From: Eilatimonas milleporae
GTDB taxonomy: Bacteria > Pseudomonadota > Alphaproteobacteria > Sphingomonadales > Kordiimonadaceae
Reading direction: 5' to 3'
NCBI RefSeq assembly: GCF_003688555.1
Contig: NZ_REFR01000012.1
Coordinates: 1 to 64,000 of the forward strand
Length of the DNA stretch: 64,000 nt
Shown here in pieces: positions 37,979 through 46,619 of the stretch. The notes beneath the pieces were generated by a model. That model did no database searches. It had not been told where the DNA came from and saw only the letters and a program-made list of their open reading frames with translations. A program made the translations under genes and the position numbers. Numbering within the stretch: the stretch's first letter is position 1; each line of letters opens with the position of its first letter.

Positions 37979-39048
37979 ACCAGATCGGCCTGCTCGGCGA
38001 TGAACACCGGGTCATCGTGGTTGCGGCTGGAATGATGGGCGGCATAGATGTTGCGCCAATACTCCAGATAGGCGGCATAGGCTTTTTGCTGCTGCGGTGT
38101 GCCGGCCACCGTATAGGTGGCCATTTGCTCGATTTTACGCATTGGTGAAGACAGGGCGCACTGATCGAGAAGTCCGGCCTCTTCCGAGTAACCGGCAATC
38201 TGTTCCATATTATGCTTGTTGGCGTGGAAAACGGCCTTGCGCATTTCGACGAAGGTTTCCGCCGTCTTGTCCGCGGCGGCATCCGCCCGGTAATCGTTTA
38301 CGATTTCATCATAGCGGCGCTGAAAGACGATGTTCAGCCGCCGTTCGGGCGGCGCCAGAAAGGCCAGCATGACGCTTTGCGCGATACCGGGCCACAGATC
38401 GACCAGCTGCCAGCGCGCATAGCGCTCCAGTACGGTCCGGTTGGCGATCAGCCCGCCCGAAACCGCGACAATGTCCGGCAGCCATTTGTTCGGGTCCATG
38501 CGGAACATCGGCGGCAGGATTGACGGGTCCGGCAGCATGGCCTGACCGCGTACCATGGCCGGCTCACCGCTGCCGTCTTCAATCCTCAGTCCCTTTTCAT
38601 GATCCTCGAGAGACTCGCAGATCCTGTGAGGGAACGAGATCAGGCTGCCGTCTTCCGGCAGCAGCCGTTCCACCTCAACGAAGAAGTCCGGATCGAACAG
38701 GTGGTCGACATTGGTGTAAAAAACGGTGTCGTCCGGACGTTTCACCAGGCTCGCCGCGTTGGTCCACAGTTCGGTGCAGCAGATTTTGTGCGGGGTTCCG
38801 GTCTCGAAAAATGTGGCGTCCAGACCGTATTCCCGGATCACGTCCGGGACATGTTTTTCACCGAAAAGGGTGACGGCCAGATGGATGCCTGCATGCGTTT
38901 GCGCGGCAAGGCTTTCCAGAAAGGCGCGCTGGATCCGGTCATTCCGTGTTCCGGTGAAATCCCGGAAGGTGCAGGCGACGATAAAGCGACGTTCGGTCAT
39001 AGGGATATTTTGCATCATTGGTATGGTGGCCGATACCTCATTTGGCAT
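37951..39048 (-). CDS. GT-A type glycosyltransferase-like protein
   Basis: Up to 365 residues (ATG 39000 gives 349, and no clear ribosome site decides). The opening RRFIVACTFRDFTGTRNDRIQRAFLESLAAQT and the segment DTVFYTNVDHLFDPDFF, with Asn-Val-Asp in place of the DxD, look like a GT-A nucleotide-diphospho-sugar transferase. The C-terminal third is helical, without a recognised domain. It is the only leftward gene between two rightward blocks. The family is assigned with moderate confidence, and donor and acceptor are unknown. Confidence 0.6.
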   Translation of the reverse strand: MPNEVSATIPMMQNIPMTERRFIVACTFRDFTGTRNDRIQRAFLESLAAQTHAGIHLAVTLFGEKHVPDVIREYGLDATFFETGTPHKICCTELWTNAASLVKRPDDTVFYTNVDHLFDPDFFVEVERLLPEDGSLISFPHRICESLEDHEKGLRIEDGSGEPAMVRGQAMLPDPSILPPMFRMDPNKWLPDIVAVSGGLIANRTVLERYARWQLVDLWPGIAQSVMLAFLAPPERRLNIVFQRRYDEIVNDYRADAAADKTAETFVEMRKAVFHANKHNMEQIAGYSEEAGLLDQCALSSPMRKIEQMATYTVAGTPQQQKAYAAYLEYWRNIYAAHHSSRNHDDPVFIAEQADLVQAMKGGFD

Positions 39049-39196
39049 TTTCCCGATACCATATCAAAGGGAATGTTCGGATTTGGCATGATAACCGCAA
39101 GCGCTCAAGGGATGCTGATGCCGTGGCGCGGACCCTGTACCGAAACGGTTTTTTCGTGATACAGGCAAAATGTCCAAGGCTTTACGAGGGGTTGGG

Positions 39197-40234
39197 ATGG
39201 CTGATCAGGGTGAGAAGGTAACCTTTGAAAACATGCACCGTTTCGGTCGCTTGCAGGACGCCGGTCAGGAAATCGACATGAACGAGGCCTTTTATGTGGC
39301 CTGCCGTTCCGTGAGGGATTTCAGATCCCGCGAGGCCGCCGCCCTGGCCCTGGCGGATACTGTGCGCGCGAAACTGGATCAACTGTCCCTGACCAGTCCG
39401 GACCCGGACCGGGTGGATCGGGCGAATGCGGACAAGCTGGTTAAGGGTGAATCTGTTTCGATCGGTCCGATCCTTGATAACGGTCAGGTCAGGGATGTCC
39501 TGTCCTATCTGATGGCAAAAGATGTTTACCCGATGTATGGGGAAGACAGGCGGCCTTTCAGGGCTGACCGGCCGCGCGATGGCGTTGTCATCGGTCGTTA
39601 CAGTCTTCAGGATATCGCACGGGCACCGCATCTTCTTCACATGCTTCTGCATCCACGCCTGCTTGGGGCCGCCACCGCGTTCCTCGGTGCCCTGCCCACT
39701 GTGTCCATCTGTACATTCGTCTGGTCATTCGCAACCGGACAGGAGGCACAGAATATGCAGCTTTTTCACAGGGATAATGACGATTTTCGCCAGTGCAAGG
39801 CCTTCGTCCTACTGACTGACACACTGGACGCGCAGGATGGACCGCATGTGTATGTCAGGCACAGTGTCGATCAGGACATGGTCAGGCGCCGTCTGGAAGG
39901 CCGGGGCATCGCGCCGGATCACAGGGAAGATCTGCTGCACAGGCTGTTTGATGGCGTACCGAACCACCGGTATGCGGATTCACTGGTGGAAGAGGCGTTC
40001 GGCCCGGAAAGCGTCGATGTTTTAACCGGCCGCGCCGGCGACTGCTTCATGGAGAACACCTGGGGAATTCATAAGGGGCTGCCGCCCAGACGCGCGCCGC
40101 GGCTGGTTCTGCAGATACAATATGCCCTGCAACCGTCCCTTTTCTTCACTTACGAGCCCGTCGCCATACCAGGCATGGACCGGTTAAGCGCCGAGGACCG
40201 ATATGTTTGCCGCGCGTATCTCAAGGCACGGTAA
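39197..40234 (+). CDS. phytanoyl-CoA dioxygenase (PhyH)-like Fe(II)/2-oxoglutarate oxygenase
   Basis: 345 residues from ATG 39197 (GAGGGG 6 nt upstream). ATG 39170 is possible but poorly spaced. The iron-binding facial triad is visible: LFHRDNDDF gives His-x-Asp, GIHKGLPP gives the distal His, and the Arg of APRLVLQIQYAL is placed to hold 2-oxoglutarate. Members hydroxylate lipids, sugars or small metabolites. In this locus it may hydroxylate a sugar residue or an acyl substituent. It is followed after 6 nt by the gene at 40241. Confidence 0.8.
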   Translation: MADQGEKVTFENMHRFGRLQDAGQEIDMNEAFYVACRSVRDFRSREAAALALADTVRAKLDQLSLTSPDPDRVDRANADKLVKGESVSIGPILDNGQVRDVLSYLMAKDVYPMYGEDRRPFRADRPRDGVVIGRYSLQDIARAPHLLHMLLHPRLLGAATAFLGALPTVSICTFVWSFATGQEAQNMQLFHRDNDDFRQCKAFVLLTDTLDAQDGPHVYVRHSVDQDMVRRRLEGRGIAPDHREDLLHRLFDGVPNHRYADSLVEEAFGPESVDVLTGRAGDCFMENTWGIHKGLPPRRAPRLVLQIQYALQPSLFFTYEPVAIPGMDRLSAEDRYVCRAYLKAR

Positions 40235-40240
40235 ACACGC

Positions 40241-41485
40241 ATGCTGAACATTCTCTTTTGGGGGCCGCAATGTACCGCCCTGTGGGCCGAGGAGATCATC
40301 ATCCCCGCCTTTGAGGCTCTGCCCAAGGATGCTTGGTCCGTACGCTATTGTCTGCCGAAAAAATCCGAAAATCTGACCGGCGTTACCGGGGAAGACCTGC
40401 GGCGGATCAAAATCGGCTTTCCGCGAGCGGACGTATCCCTGATCGAAGGACTGCCCTTTTCGGTTTTTCATCAGGGCGCCGGTCATGACGTGGTGGACGG
40501 TCTGACGCGGTTTTTCGGCGACTATCGTCCTGATATTGTTGTGGTACGCACTGAGGGACATGTCTATCTTCGGAAAATATTCCCGGCGGCCTGTATTCTG
40601 ACGGCCGGCGAGGCCGTCAATATGCCGTGGCTCGGATATTGGAGTTTTCAGTTGACCCGGCAGGAAAACTTCTGGGGCAGCGCCTTCATCGAGCGGTACT
40701 GGCGCGATATTCTCGTGAAAAGCCGGCCCTCGCCGGAAGCGCTTGATAATTTTCGCGGCTTTCGGACGTCCGGTGGCCTAGACCCCGAGGCGGCTGAAAA
40801 ACTGCACCGGTCTTTCGAACGGCTCAGACAGGCGTTTTCAAGAATTTATCTGTTTCCTGCCGACTTCACCCGCGAAGACGGCCGGTATCTCAACTATACG
40901 ATTGCCGGTCAGCGCTTTTCCAACAATGCGGATGCCCTCCATTATCTGCTGGACGCATCCGGGGCGGACACCGCTTTTCTCGTTGTCACCCATCCCGGCG
41001 ATGGTGGTGGCGCGCAACCTTCTCCCATTTACACTCTTTTCCAGGGCAATCCCCGTGTCCTCACCCGGGAAAAAGCGGCCCTGCCGGAAGCGGCGTTTCA
41101 GACCGGTGTGCTGGCGGGGCTGGTCGATGGCTTGATCGTGCGCAACAGCAAGGCCTACTGGCATGCTCTGTTTCACGAAAAAGCCATACTGTGCCTTGGC
41201 CCCCAGGCCATATCATTCGCGACGGACACGACCCTGTTTGAGCCATTTGCGGATGCGGCAGGCCCAAAGGTATCGGCGACGGACGCAGGAAAACTGCTAT
41301 ACTGGCACGCGACCCGTCAGCGCCTGAACAAAAGATGCCCGGAAAAACTGGACCATATCCTGCAGCGTTTCCTGCGGTTTGACCGGTCCGATACTCCCGG
41401 TGACATGCCGGCCGATTTCTATGAATGGTCGAATGACGATGGATATGCACGGGATTTCGCACGCCGCAACCCCCGTTTGGTATAG
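40241..41485 (+). CDS. uncharacterised protein, possibly a GT-B-like glycosyltransferase
   Basis: 414 residues, 6 nt after the oxygenase gene, so co-transcribed. I do not recognise a family with certainty. The N-terminal half has alternating beta-alpha pattern (MLNILFWGPQCTALW, DIVVVRTEGHVYLRKIFP). The C-terminal half includes FLVVTHPGDGGGAQPSP, LFQGNPRVLT and GLIVRNSKAYWHALFHEKAILCLGP. The order of these pieces recalls capsule/KpsC-like transferases with a His-Pro motif. No signal peptide or membrane segment is seen, so it is probably cytoplasmic. Confidence 0.5.
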   Translation: MLNILFWGPQCTALWAEEIIIPAFEALPKDAWSVRYCLPKKSENLTGVTGEDLRRIKIGFPRADVSLIEGLPFSVFHQGAGHDVVDGLTRFFGDYRPDIVVVRTEGHVYLRKIFPAACILTAGEAVNMPWLGYWSFQLTRQENFWGSAFIERYWRDILVKSRPSPEALDNFRGFRTSGGLDPEAAEKLHRSFERLRQAFSRIYLFPADFTREDGRYLNYTIAGQRFSNNADALHYLLDASGADTAFLVVTHPGDGGGAQPSPIYTLFQGNPRVLTREKAALPEAAFQTGVLAGLVDGLIVRNSKAYWHALFHEKAILCLGPQAISFATDTTLFEPFADAAGPKVSATDAGKLLYWHATRQRLNKRCPEKLDHILQRFLRFDRSDTPGDMPADFYEWSNDDGYARDFARRNPRLV

Positions 41486-41707
41486 TGCCAAGTGTATTTG
41501 ATTTTATTTTCCGCCGGTCAGAAGCCTGTCCAGAGATGCGCGCAGAATGTTGGCTCAGTATGTTGAGTCTGCATCATCCACACTGTTTTGAAGATCGGTA
41601 TGGCTGTTCCATGAACAGATTTTCTGTCTTGAAACACAAAAACCTTTCTCAGTTTTTTAACGCAGTTTATATGGTTAATTTAGCTTTTATGTTTTGGTGA
41701 GGGCTTA

Positions 41708-42298
41708 ATGGACGTTATCGAATGCCTCGAGCAAACAGCTCCAAGGTTTCATGGCTCGGATGAAAATCCGCGCAATTGGCGTTTGGGTGCATTTGGTGTC
41801 AACTGGATGAAATCCAATCTCAAAGCGGACTGGCATTGTCTGGAAACCGGCGCTGGCTATACGACCTGTGTTATGGCTCAATACTGTAAATCTGTTATCA
41901 CTATTTCTCCACTCGATAAAGAGCATATGCGGATTAAGTCATGGCTGGTTGAGAACGGCTTTTCTCATGAAAACATAAAATTTATTCATGATTTGCCCCA
42001 AAAATATCTTCCTTTTTTAAAGAATATTCACGTGGATTTGCTATTGATAGATGGTGGGCATGCATTTCCCTATCCTATTATTGACTGGTATTATGGATCC
42101 ATGTTTTTGAAAAAAGATGGTTACCTTCTGGTCGATAATATCGAGATCAACAGTGTAAGGATTTTATACGATTTCCTCCTTACAGAGAGTGACGTTTGGG
42201 CACTGCAGGATAGGGACGAAGAATTTTCAGTTTTTCAGAAAAAGAAGGATTTTTCATATGAACGGGTAAAATGGATAGATCAGGTATTTAATAAATAA
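41708..42298 (+). CDS. class I SAM methyltransferase (Methyltransf_24-like), AT-rich
   Basis: 196 residues. WHCLETGAGYTTCVMA is SAM motif I, and VDLLLIDGGHAFPYPIIDWYYGSMFLKKDGYLLVDN is the typical acidic-loop and post-motif region of small FkbM/Methyltransf_24 enzymes. The base composition is far more AT-rich than the genes before it, and AT-rich DNA continues to about 42400. The gene therefore probably came by transfer. It is likely to methylate a sugar or lipid in the glycan pathway. Confidence 0.8.
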   Translation: MDVIECLEQTAPRFHGSDENPRNWRLGAFGVNWMKSNLKADWHCLETGAGYTTCVMAQYCKSVITISPLDKEHMRIKSWLVENGFSHENIKFIHDLPQKYLPFLKNIHVDLLLIDGGHAFPYPIIDWYYGSMFLKKDGYLLVDNIEINSVRILYDFLLTESDVWALQDRDEEFSVFQKKKDFSYERVKWIDQVFNK

Positions 42299-42486
42299 AT
42301 TTTTTATGTATAAATAATATTATAAATTATTTTCAGTTGCTTAGATTCTGTATTTTTATTTTTTAAATATGCCGCAATTATAATACGCTTCCATAATCTC
42401 TGATGGCGATGGGATTTAGATGCCCTGACAACAGTGTGGGACCGGTACGTCTTTTCGTGTTCTTCTTCCGCCAACAGGTTTCAGTT

Positions 42487-43359
42487 TTATGATTCTCTGG
42501 TGGAGCTCGTGCTTGCCCGCCATGTCCCGGACAACGGGATTGTCTTTTGTCTCAGTATTTTGGCGGCCATGCTGAAACTGTCCAGTGTCAGCCCACGGTG
42601 CTTGGCGTGTTGATACAGCAGCCTTTCGCCGATGGGGCGTTCCGTGACGGGGACGGTTTCCGTTTCGCTGCGTCGCAGAAATCCTTCGAAATGCCTGTCC
42701 ACATGTAGGAAACTGTCGCAGTAGATATCCATGACGCTGGACGGTGCACACACCATTTTGACGCTGGCCTGAAAGGCTGGGTCTATTTCGTGGTCAAATA
42801 CCCACAAGGTTTCAGGCCCGGTGAACAGTTTTTCCGGCAAAGGAGACAGGAACAGCATATCCGGACAGGTTCGGATGACGATGTCATATTTGAAACCGGC
42901 CTGCGCCTCATGCCGGCGTTTCAGGTCATTGGCCACATATTGCGTGTATAATGACGGCAGCATGCCGGCGACCCATCTCGGCTCGAGCTCCCTCAGAATT
43001 TGCGGAATTCTGTCTATACCGACATTTCGGCTGTCCTCGTCATTGGCGAGACCGACAATGTATCGAGCGGGTTGATACAGCGCCTCGATAAGCGCCGGGG
43101 ATATCTGAATGTGTTCCAGCGGCACATGATGACCGTCGGTCGCGAAAATCTGCCGCTTGCCGTTGTTTTCTATTCGATGCAGCAGCAGGCGATCATTCTT
43201 TTCCCATTCAGGGGCGCCGCTTTCAGGCCATGTGTGGAGGAAAACATCCGCGTTCAGGGGGGCGATGATATATCGGTGCAGAGCCTCGTAACACAGGTGA
43301 AAATTACGCATCTGTCCAGCGAGACAGACGGCGACGCGCTGAGGTCTTTCAGGGTACAT
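42487..43359 (-). CDS. uncharacterised glycosyltransferase-like protein, last gene of nonulosonate operon
   Basis: 290 residues from ATG 43359 (AAGGAA 6 nt upstream), overlapping the phosphatase stop by 11 nt. VAVCLAGQMRNFHLCYEALHRYIIAPLNADVFLHTWPE opens the protein and YDIVIRTCPDMLFLSPLP gives the Arg-x3-Asp region. This resembles a family of bacterial surface-glycan proteins with a GT-A-like fold (WavE-like). It may transfer the sugar made by the upstream genes. The family is not certain. Confidence 0.6.
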   Translation of the reverse strand: MYPERPQRVAVCLAGQMRNFHLCYEALHRYIIAPLNADVFLHTWPESGAPEWEKNDRLLLHRIENNGKRQIFATDGHHVPLEHIQISPALIEALYQPARYIVGLANDEDSRNVGIDRIPQILRELEPRWVAGMLPSLYTQYVANDLKRRHEAQAGFKYDIVIRTCPDMLFLSPLPEKLFTGPETLWVFDHEIDPAFQASVKMVCAPSSVMDIYCDSFLHVDRHFEGFLRRSETETVPVTERPIGERLLYQHAKHRGLTLDSFSMAAKILRQKTIPLSGTWRASTSSTRES

Positions 43360-44002
43360 CAGCGGTTCCTTTAATACCCTTTGTTGCATATTCTTCAGGC
43401 GGGTGTTCTGATCCTATGTCGGTCCGCTCCAGCCCTGTCGCCGAAATCACATACAGGGTCGCATGATCCTGTTCGGATTTAAGGGCCTGTTCGATACCGG
43501 TCAGGTTCATGGCCACCAGCAGGGCTCTGTTCACCGATTGGTGCGCCATTACAAGGGTCACGCTGTCAGTTTCGTGACGGTGTGCCTGCAGTCTGGCGGC
43601 AAGCGGGGCAAAGCGGTCATGCGCCTGTGCGTAGGAACCGCCACCGGGCCAGAGGGTTGTCCATTTTTCCGTCTGACGTTTCATCCAGAAATCCGGCCAC
43701 ATCTTTTGAACCGTATCCAGTCTACGCCCTTCTGCCTGGCCGAAATCAATCTCAGCCAGTTCGTCAAGGGTGTGGATGGTACCCAAGTCAACCTTTTCGG
43801 TAACAAGGGCCAGAGACTGTCGTACGCGCTCAAGCGGGCTGGCGAACACGGACCTGGCCGGCAAGGGAAAATCCCTTAAAAATGCGCCTAGCGCCAGCGC
43901 CTGCGTACGGCCTTTATCTGTCAGGGCTGCCGAATTGCTGCGGCCCTGCAGGCGGCCGTCCAGATTCCAGTCGGTCTGTCCGTGTCTTGCCAGTAGGATC
44001 AT
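43349..44002 (-). CDS. histidine phosphatase (phosphoglycerate-mutase-like) family protein
   Basis: 217 residues. The catalytic LARHGQTDWN (RHG motif, His at position 7), ASPLERVRQSL, the acid ELAEIDFGQAEGR and the second His in VMAHQSVNRALL are all in place, so it should be active. The start overlaps the CMP-sugar synthetase stop as ATGA. In this context it is the likely remover of a phosphate from a sugar intermediate, for example a KDN-9-phosphate. Known KDN pathways use a HAD phosphatase for this step, so the assignment is inference. Confidence 0.85.
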   Translation of the reverse strand: MILLARHGQTDWNLDGRLQGRSNSAALTDKGRTQALALGAFLRDFPLPARSVFASPLERVRQSLALVTEKVDLGTIHTLDELAEIDFGQAEGRRLDTVQKMWPDFWMKRQTEKWTTLWPGGGSYAQAHDRFAPLAARLQAHRHETDSVTLVMAHQSVNRALLVAMNLTGIEQALKSEQDHATLYVISATGLERTDIGSEHPPEEYATKGIKGTADVP

Positions 44003-44730
44003 GATCCTGTCATGCTTTCCATGCCACGGCTGATGATGTCCGCGAGCGCGAAATCTTCCTCGGTATTGATGTCGACCGCCTCCAGGCGTGACAGCATCAG
44101 AAAGCGCGCATTGTCGGGGTTGAGACGCCGGCCGGACTTCAGGACGGCGGCTGTTCTGTTGATATACAGGCCCGTGGTTTCATAGATGGACGGCGGCAGA
44201 TCAATGCTGTTTGGGATGGTGCCGTCCGATCTGTAATAGGCCGGACCTTCCTGATCCCAGAAATAGAACACATCGCTGGTGACGCCGACCACGCTGTCGG
44301 CATCGCTGTCTTCGATCAAGGTGATACCGCGGTCTATGGTTTGCGGCGTGACAAAGGGCGATGTCGGTATCACCTGAAGGCAGATGTCCGATTGTGCCGC
44401 GACACTCGCCTGATAGGCCGCCAAGTCATCGCCGGTGGCCGCGTTGGTGGCGAGGGTCGCGGGCCTTTTGACGGGCACTGCACCAAGAGCGGCACCGTAA
44501 TCGAGAATATCCGGGCTGTCGCTGTCGATGATCACATGATCGACCTTGTTCGCCGCAAGGGCATTGGTCAGGGCGTGGTGAATAAGCGGTTTGCCGTTCA
44601 GACGGCGCATATTTTTGCCGGGTACCCGGTCGCTTGTGCCCTTGGCATGGACAAAGGCGACGGTCTTCCCCGAAAAATCCGGCATGTCATTGTTGCCGGC
44701 AGATTCGTCAGTTCTGGAATGCACTGCCAT
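43999..44730 (-). CDS. acylneuraminate cytidylyltransferase family (CMP-sugar synthetase)
   Basis: 243 residues from ATG 44730, or 228 from ATG 44685. The family start is at VAFVHAKGTSDRVPGKNMRRLNGKPLIHHAL, which binds CTP. Later segments are IDSDSPDILDYGA, LQVIPTSPFVTPQTI and EAVDINTEEDFALAD, with the acids that hold magnesium. It activates a nonulosonic or related keto acid as the CMP-sugar. It overlaps the NeuB-like gene upstream and the phosphatase gene downstream, so all three are translated together. Confidence 0.88.
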   Translation of the reverse strand: MAVHSRTDESAGNNDMPDFSGKTVAFVHAKGTSDRVPGKNMRRLNGKPLIHHALTNALAANKVDHVIIDSDSPDILDYGAALGAVPVKRPATLATNAATGDDLAAYQASVAAQSDICLQVIPTSPFVTPQTIDRGITLIEDSDADSVVGVTSDVFYFWDQEGPAYYRSDGTIPNSIDLPPSIYETTGLYINRTAAVLKSGRRLNPDNARFLMLSRLEAVDINTEEDFALADIISRGMESMTGS

Positions 44731-45619
44731 CTCTCAGGTAATCCGTGCCATATGTGTGGTCTTTGAGAAAGGATTTCTCCATGTCGGTCATGCCGAAGGA
44801 GGATTCAAAAGCCGACCTGGGCAACCGTTCGGCATAAGGGGCCAGGCTTTCCTCCCGCCGTGCGATCCGGACCATTTCGGCGAATTCCGGCGGCTCCAGG
44901 CTGCATTCGATGTGATGCACGAAAGAATGGCGGGACAGGGCGAAATGGCGCTCCACCATGCCGGCCCCCAGATGGATGGCGGCCAGGGACGGCAGGATAC
45001 CCTCTTCATGGCCGGAATAGCCGATGCGGATCCGGTCATCCTCGAATGTCCGTTTCAGGATGGGGATATTGCCGAGACGCAGGTTTTCCACTTTGCACGG
45101 ATACTCCGCGACACAGTGCAGAAGGTGGATGCGATGATCCGGGAAAAGGGAAAGCGTTGCTTCTATTTCCGGCAGGCTGCGCCCGGCCACCGATATTACA
45201 AGGGTTTTGCTCTCGGGGATGGCGTCGCGGATGCCTTTCAGCAGATCCGTGTTCGTCGCGTTGACCGAGGCCACCTTGTACATTGGCAGGTCGAATTTCA
45301 GCATGCCCGTCAGGGACGTCAGGTCCTGAGCGGTGACGAACCAGCGTATGCCCAATGTTCTGCATTTGTCATCGAAGCGTCTGTGATCTTCGTCCGAAAA
45401 TTCAAAAATCGAGCGGTAATCCCGATATGTCCGGCCATATGGGCTTTGATATGTGCTGTTGAGTTTTTCCTGCGAATAGAAGCTTTCCACATCCTTTTTC
45501 TGCATTTTTATATAATCGCAGCCGGCTTCCTTCGCCTTGTCCGCCATGCGCAGAAGAATGTTCAGGTTGCCCATATGATTTGTCGTGAATTCTGCGGTGA
45601 AGAGCGTGTCTCTCACCAT
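44708..45619 (-). CDS. N-acetylneuraminate synthase family protein (NeuB-like) without SAF domain
   Basis: 303 residues, covering only the TIM-barrel. Landmarks are EFTTNHMGNLNI, YIKMQKKD, CVAEYPCKVENLRLG, IGYSGHEEGI and VERHFALSR. NeuB condenses phosphoenolpyruvate with a hexose or HexNAc to give a 9-carbon keto acid. Typical NeuB/LegI/PseI carry a C-terminal antifreeze-like SAF domain of about 60 residues that closes the active site of the partner subunit. Here the protein ends just after the barrel (GMTDMEKSFLKDHTY). The start overlaps the RraA-like stop by 7 nt. Confidence 0.87.
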   Translation of the reverse strand: MVRDTLFTAEFTTNHMGNLNILLRMADKAKEAGCDYIKMQKKDVESFYSQEKLNSTYQSPYGRTYRDYRSIFEFSDEDHRRFDDKCRTLGIRWFVTAQDLTSLTGMLKFDLPMYKVASVNATNTDLLKGIRDAIPESKTLVISVAGRSLPEIEATLSLFPDHRIHLLHCVAEYPCKVENLRLGNIPILKRTFEDDRIRIGYSGHEEGILPSLAAIHLGAGMVERHFALSRHSFVHHIECSLEPPEFAEMVRIARREESLAPYAERLPRSAFESSFGMTDMEKSFLKDHTYGTDYLRDGSAFQN

Positions 45620-46278
45620 CGGCCGATCCTCTCGTAAAGGGCCATGATGTCGTCCGTATTTTTCAATTCACGCCGCACATCCTCTTCCCGTGCGAGACGC
45701 GCTTCGGCTTTTTCCAGAATGTCGGCTATCAGGTCCCGGGGCAGAATCATCACGGAATCCCTGTCTGCAAACACCCCGTCACCGGGAAAGACATCCACAT
45801 CGCCTTCCGCCCCGTCCAGCGTGACGGGACATTCAAACTCGACAATCTGCCAGCGCCCAAAGGCGTCGACCGGTTTGACCCCCCTAGCGTAAACCGGAAA
45901 AGCGTCCTCTTCCAGGATGGAGATATCGCGGGTGAAGCCGTCCGTTACCACCCCGACCGCGCCGAATTTGGCGGCCAGCTTGCCCGAGATATCACCAAAA
46001 TGGGCAACCCGCCTGTCACCGCCGGTGGCGATGACTTGGAAACAGCCCTCATAAAAAGATTTGAACATGTCGATGCGGACCGTGTCGTCAATGTGTTTTG
46101 CATCGGAAACCGTTTCCCCCCGGCAGGTCAGGGCATAGCCGAAACGCACCGGCTCCCGACCGGAAATCCACTGCGGCTTGACGTCATGATGGATCAGAAA
46201 AGGGCGTTTGACACACAGGTCAAAATGTATCGCGTCATAAATGACACCGCTGTACAGTTTTTCAAAGCGATCTATCAT
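45613..46278 (-). CDS. RraA / 4-hydroxy-4-methyl-2-oxoglutarate aldolase-like protein
   Basis: 221 residues from ATG 46278 (GGAAGG 5-6 nt upstream). Features are VIYDAIHFDL at the start, FGDISGKLAAKFGAVGVVTDGFTRDI in the middle, with the Gly-Ala and Thr-Asp-Gly-x-x-Arg-Asp of the family, and VFPGDGVFADRDSVMILP near the end. The Arg-Asp pair that binds metal and pyruvate in class II aldolases is kept. Members cleave or decarboxylate pyruvate-derived keto acids. At the head of a keto-acid sugar operon it may supply or recycle pyruvate-linked precursors. It is not a known step of sialic acid pathways. Confidence 0.8.
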   Translation of the reverse strand: MIDRFEKLYSGVIYDAIHFDLCVKRPFLIHHDVKPQWISGREPVRFGYALTCRGETVSDAKHIDDTVRIDMFKSFYEGCFQVIATGGDRRVAHFGDISGKLAAKFGAVGVVTDGFTRDISILEEDAFPVYARGVKPVDAFGRWQIVEFECPVTLDGAEGDVDVFPGDGVFADRDSVMILPRDLIADILEKAEARLAREEDVRRELKNTDDIMALYERIGRW

Positions 46279-46619
46279 CGTTGCCTTCCGTCTTTTGGGG
46301 AGCAAATCTCATCACAATGCCCTAATGGATAAAAGCAAGACCGGTGCCAGGCTTGTCTTCGTGCCGTCTGATATCTGTATTGAAGGCGGTGTTAATGTTG
46401 GCCCCGAGATAATTTTTTCCACACTAAGGCCGAGAGATGGTTGCGAGCAAGATGTTATACTTCGTTTGCCGGAACAGTTTGGCTGTAGCGATTAATATAA
46501 ACCGAACCTTAAAATTTGCAGTGCCGTTAAAAGGTTGGTCATGTATGCCGAAGATATTGGCACCATGCATCTTGCATCCATATCGGTATCCGATACGCTT
46601 ATCTTAAGGTTTGCTGACA
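46279..46619. other. 341-bp divergent intergenic region
   Basis: This presumably holds promoters for the nonulosonate operon (-) and the sulfotransferase (+). A 56-codon frame at 46325-46495 has no ribosome site or homology I recognise, so I do not call it. No clear operator is seen. Confidence 0.4.

Noticed and set aside
46325-46495. 56-codon frame between the nonulosonate operon and the sulfotransferase
   Set aside because: No ribosome site, no recognisable similarity and no operon link.
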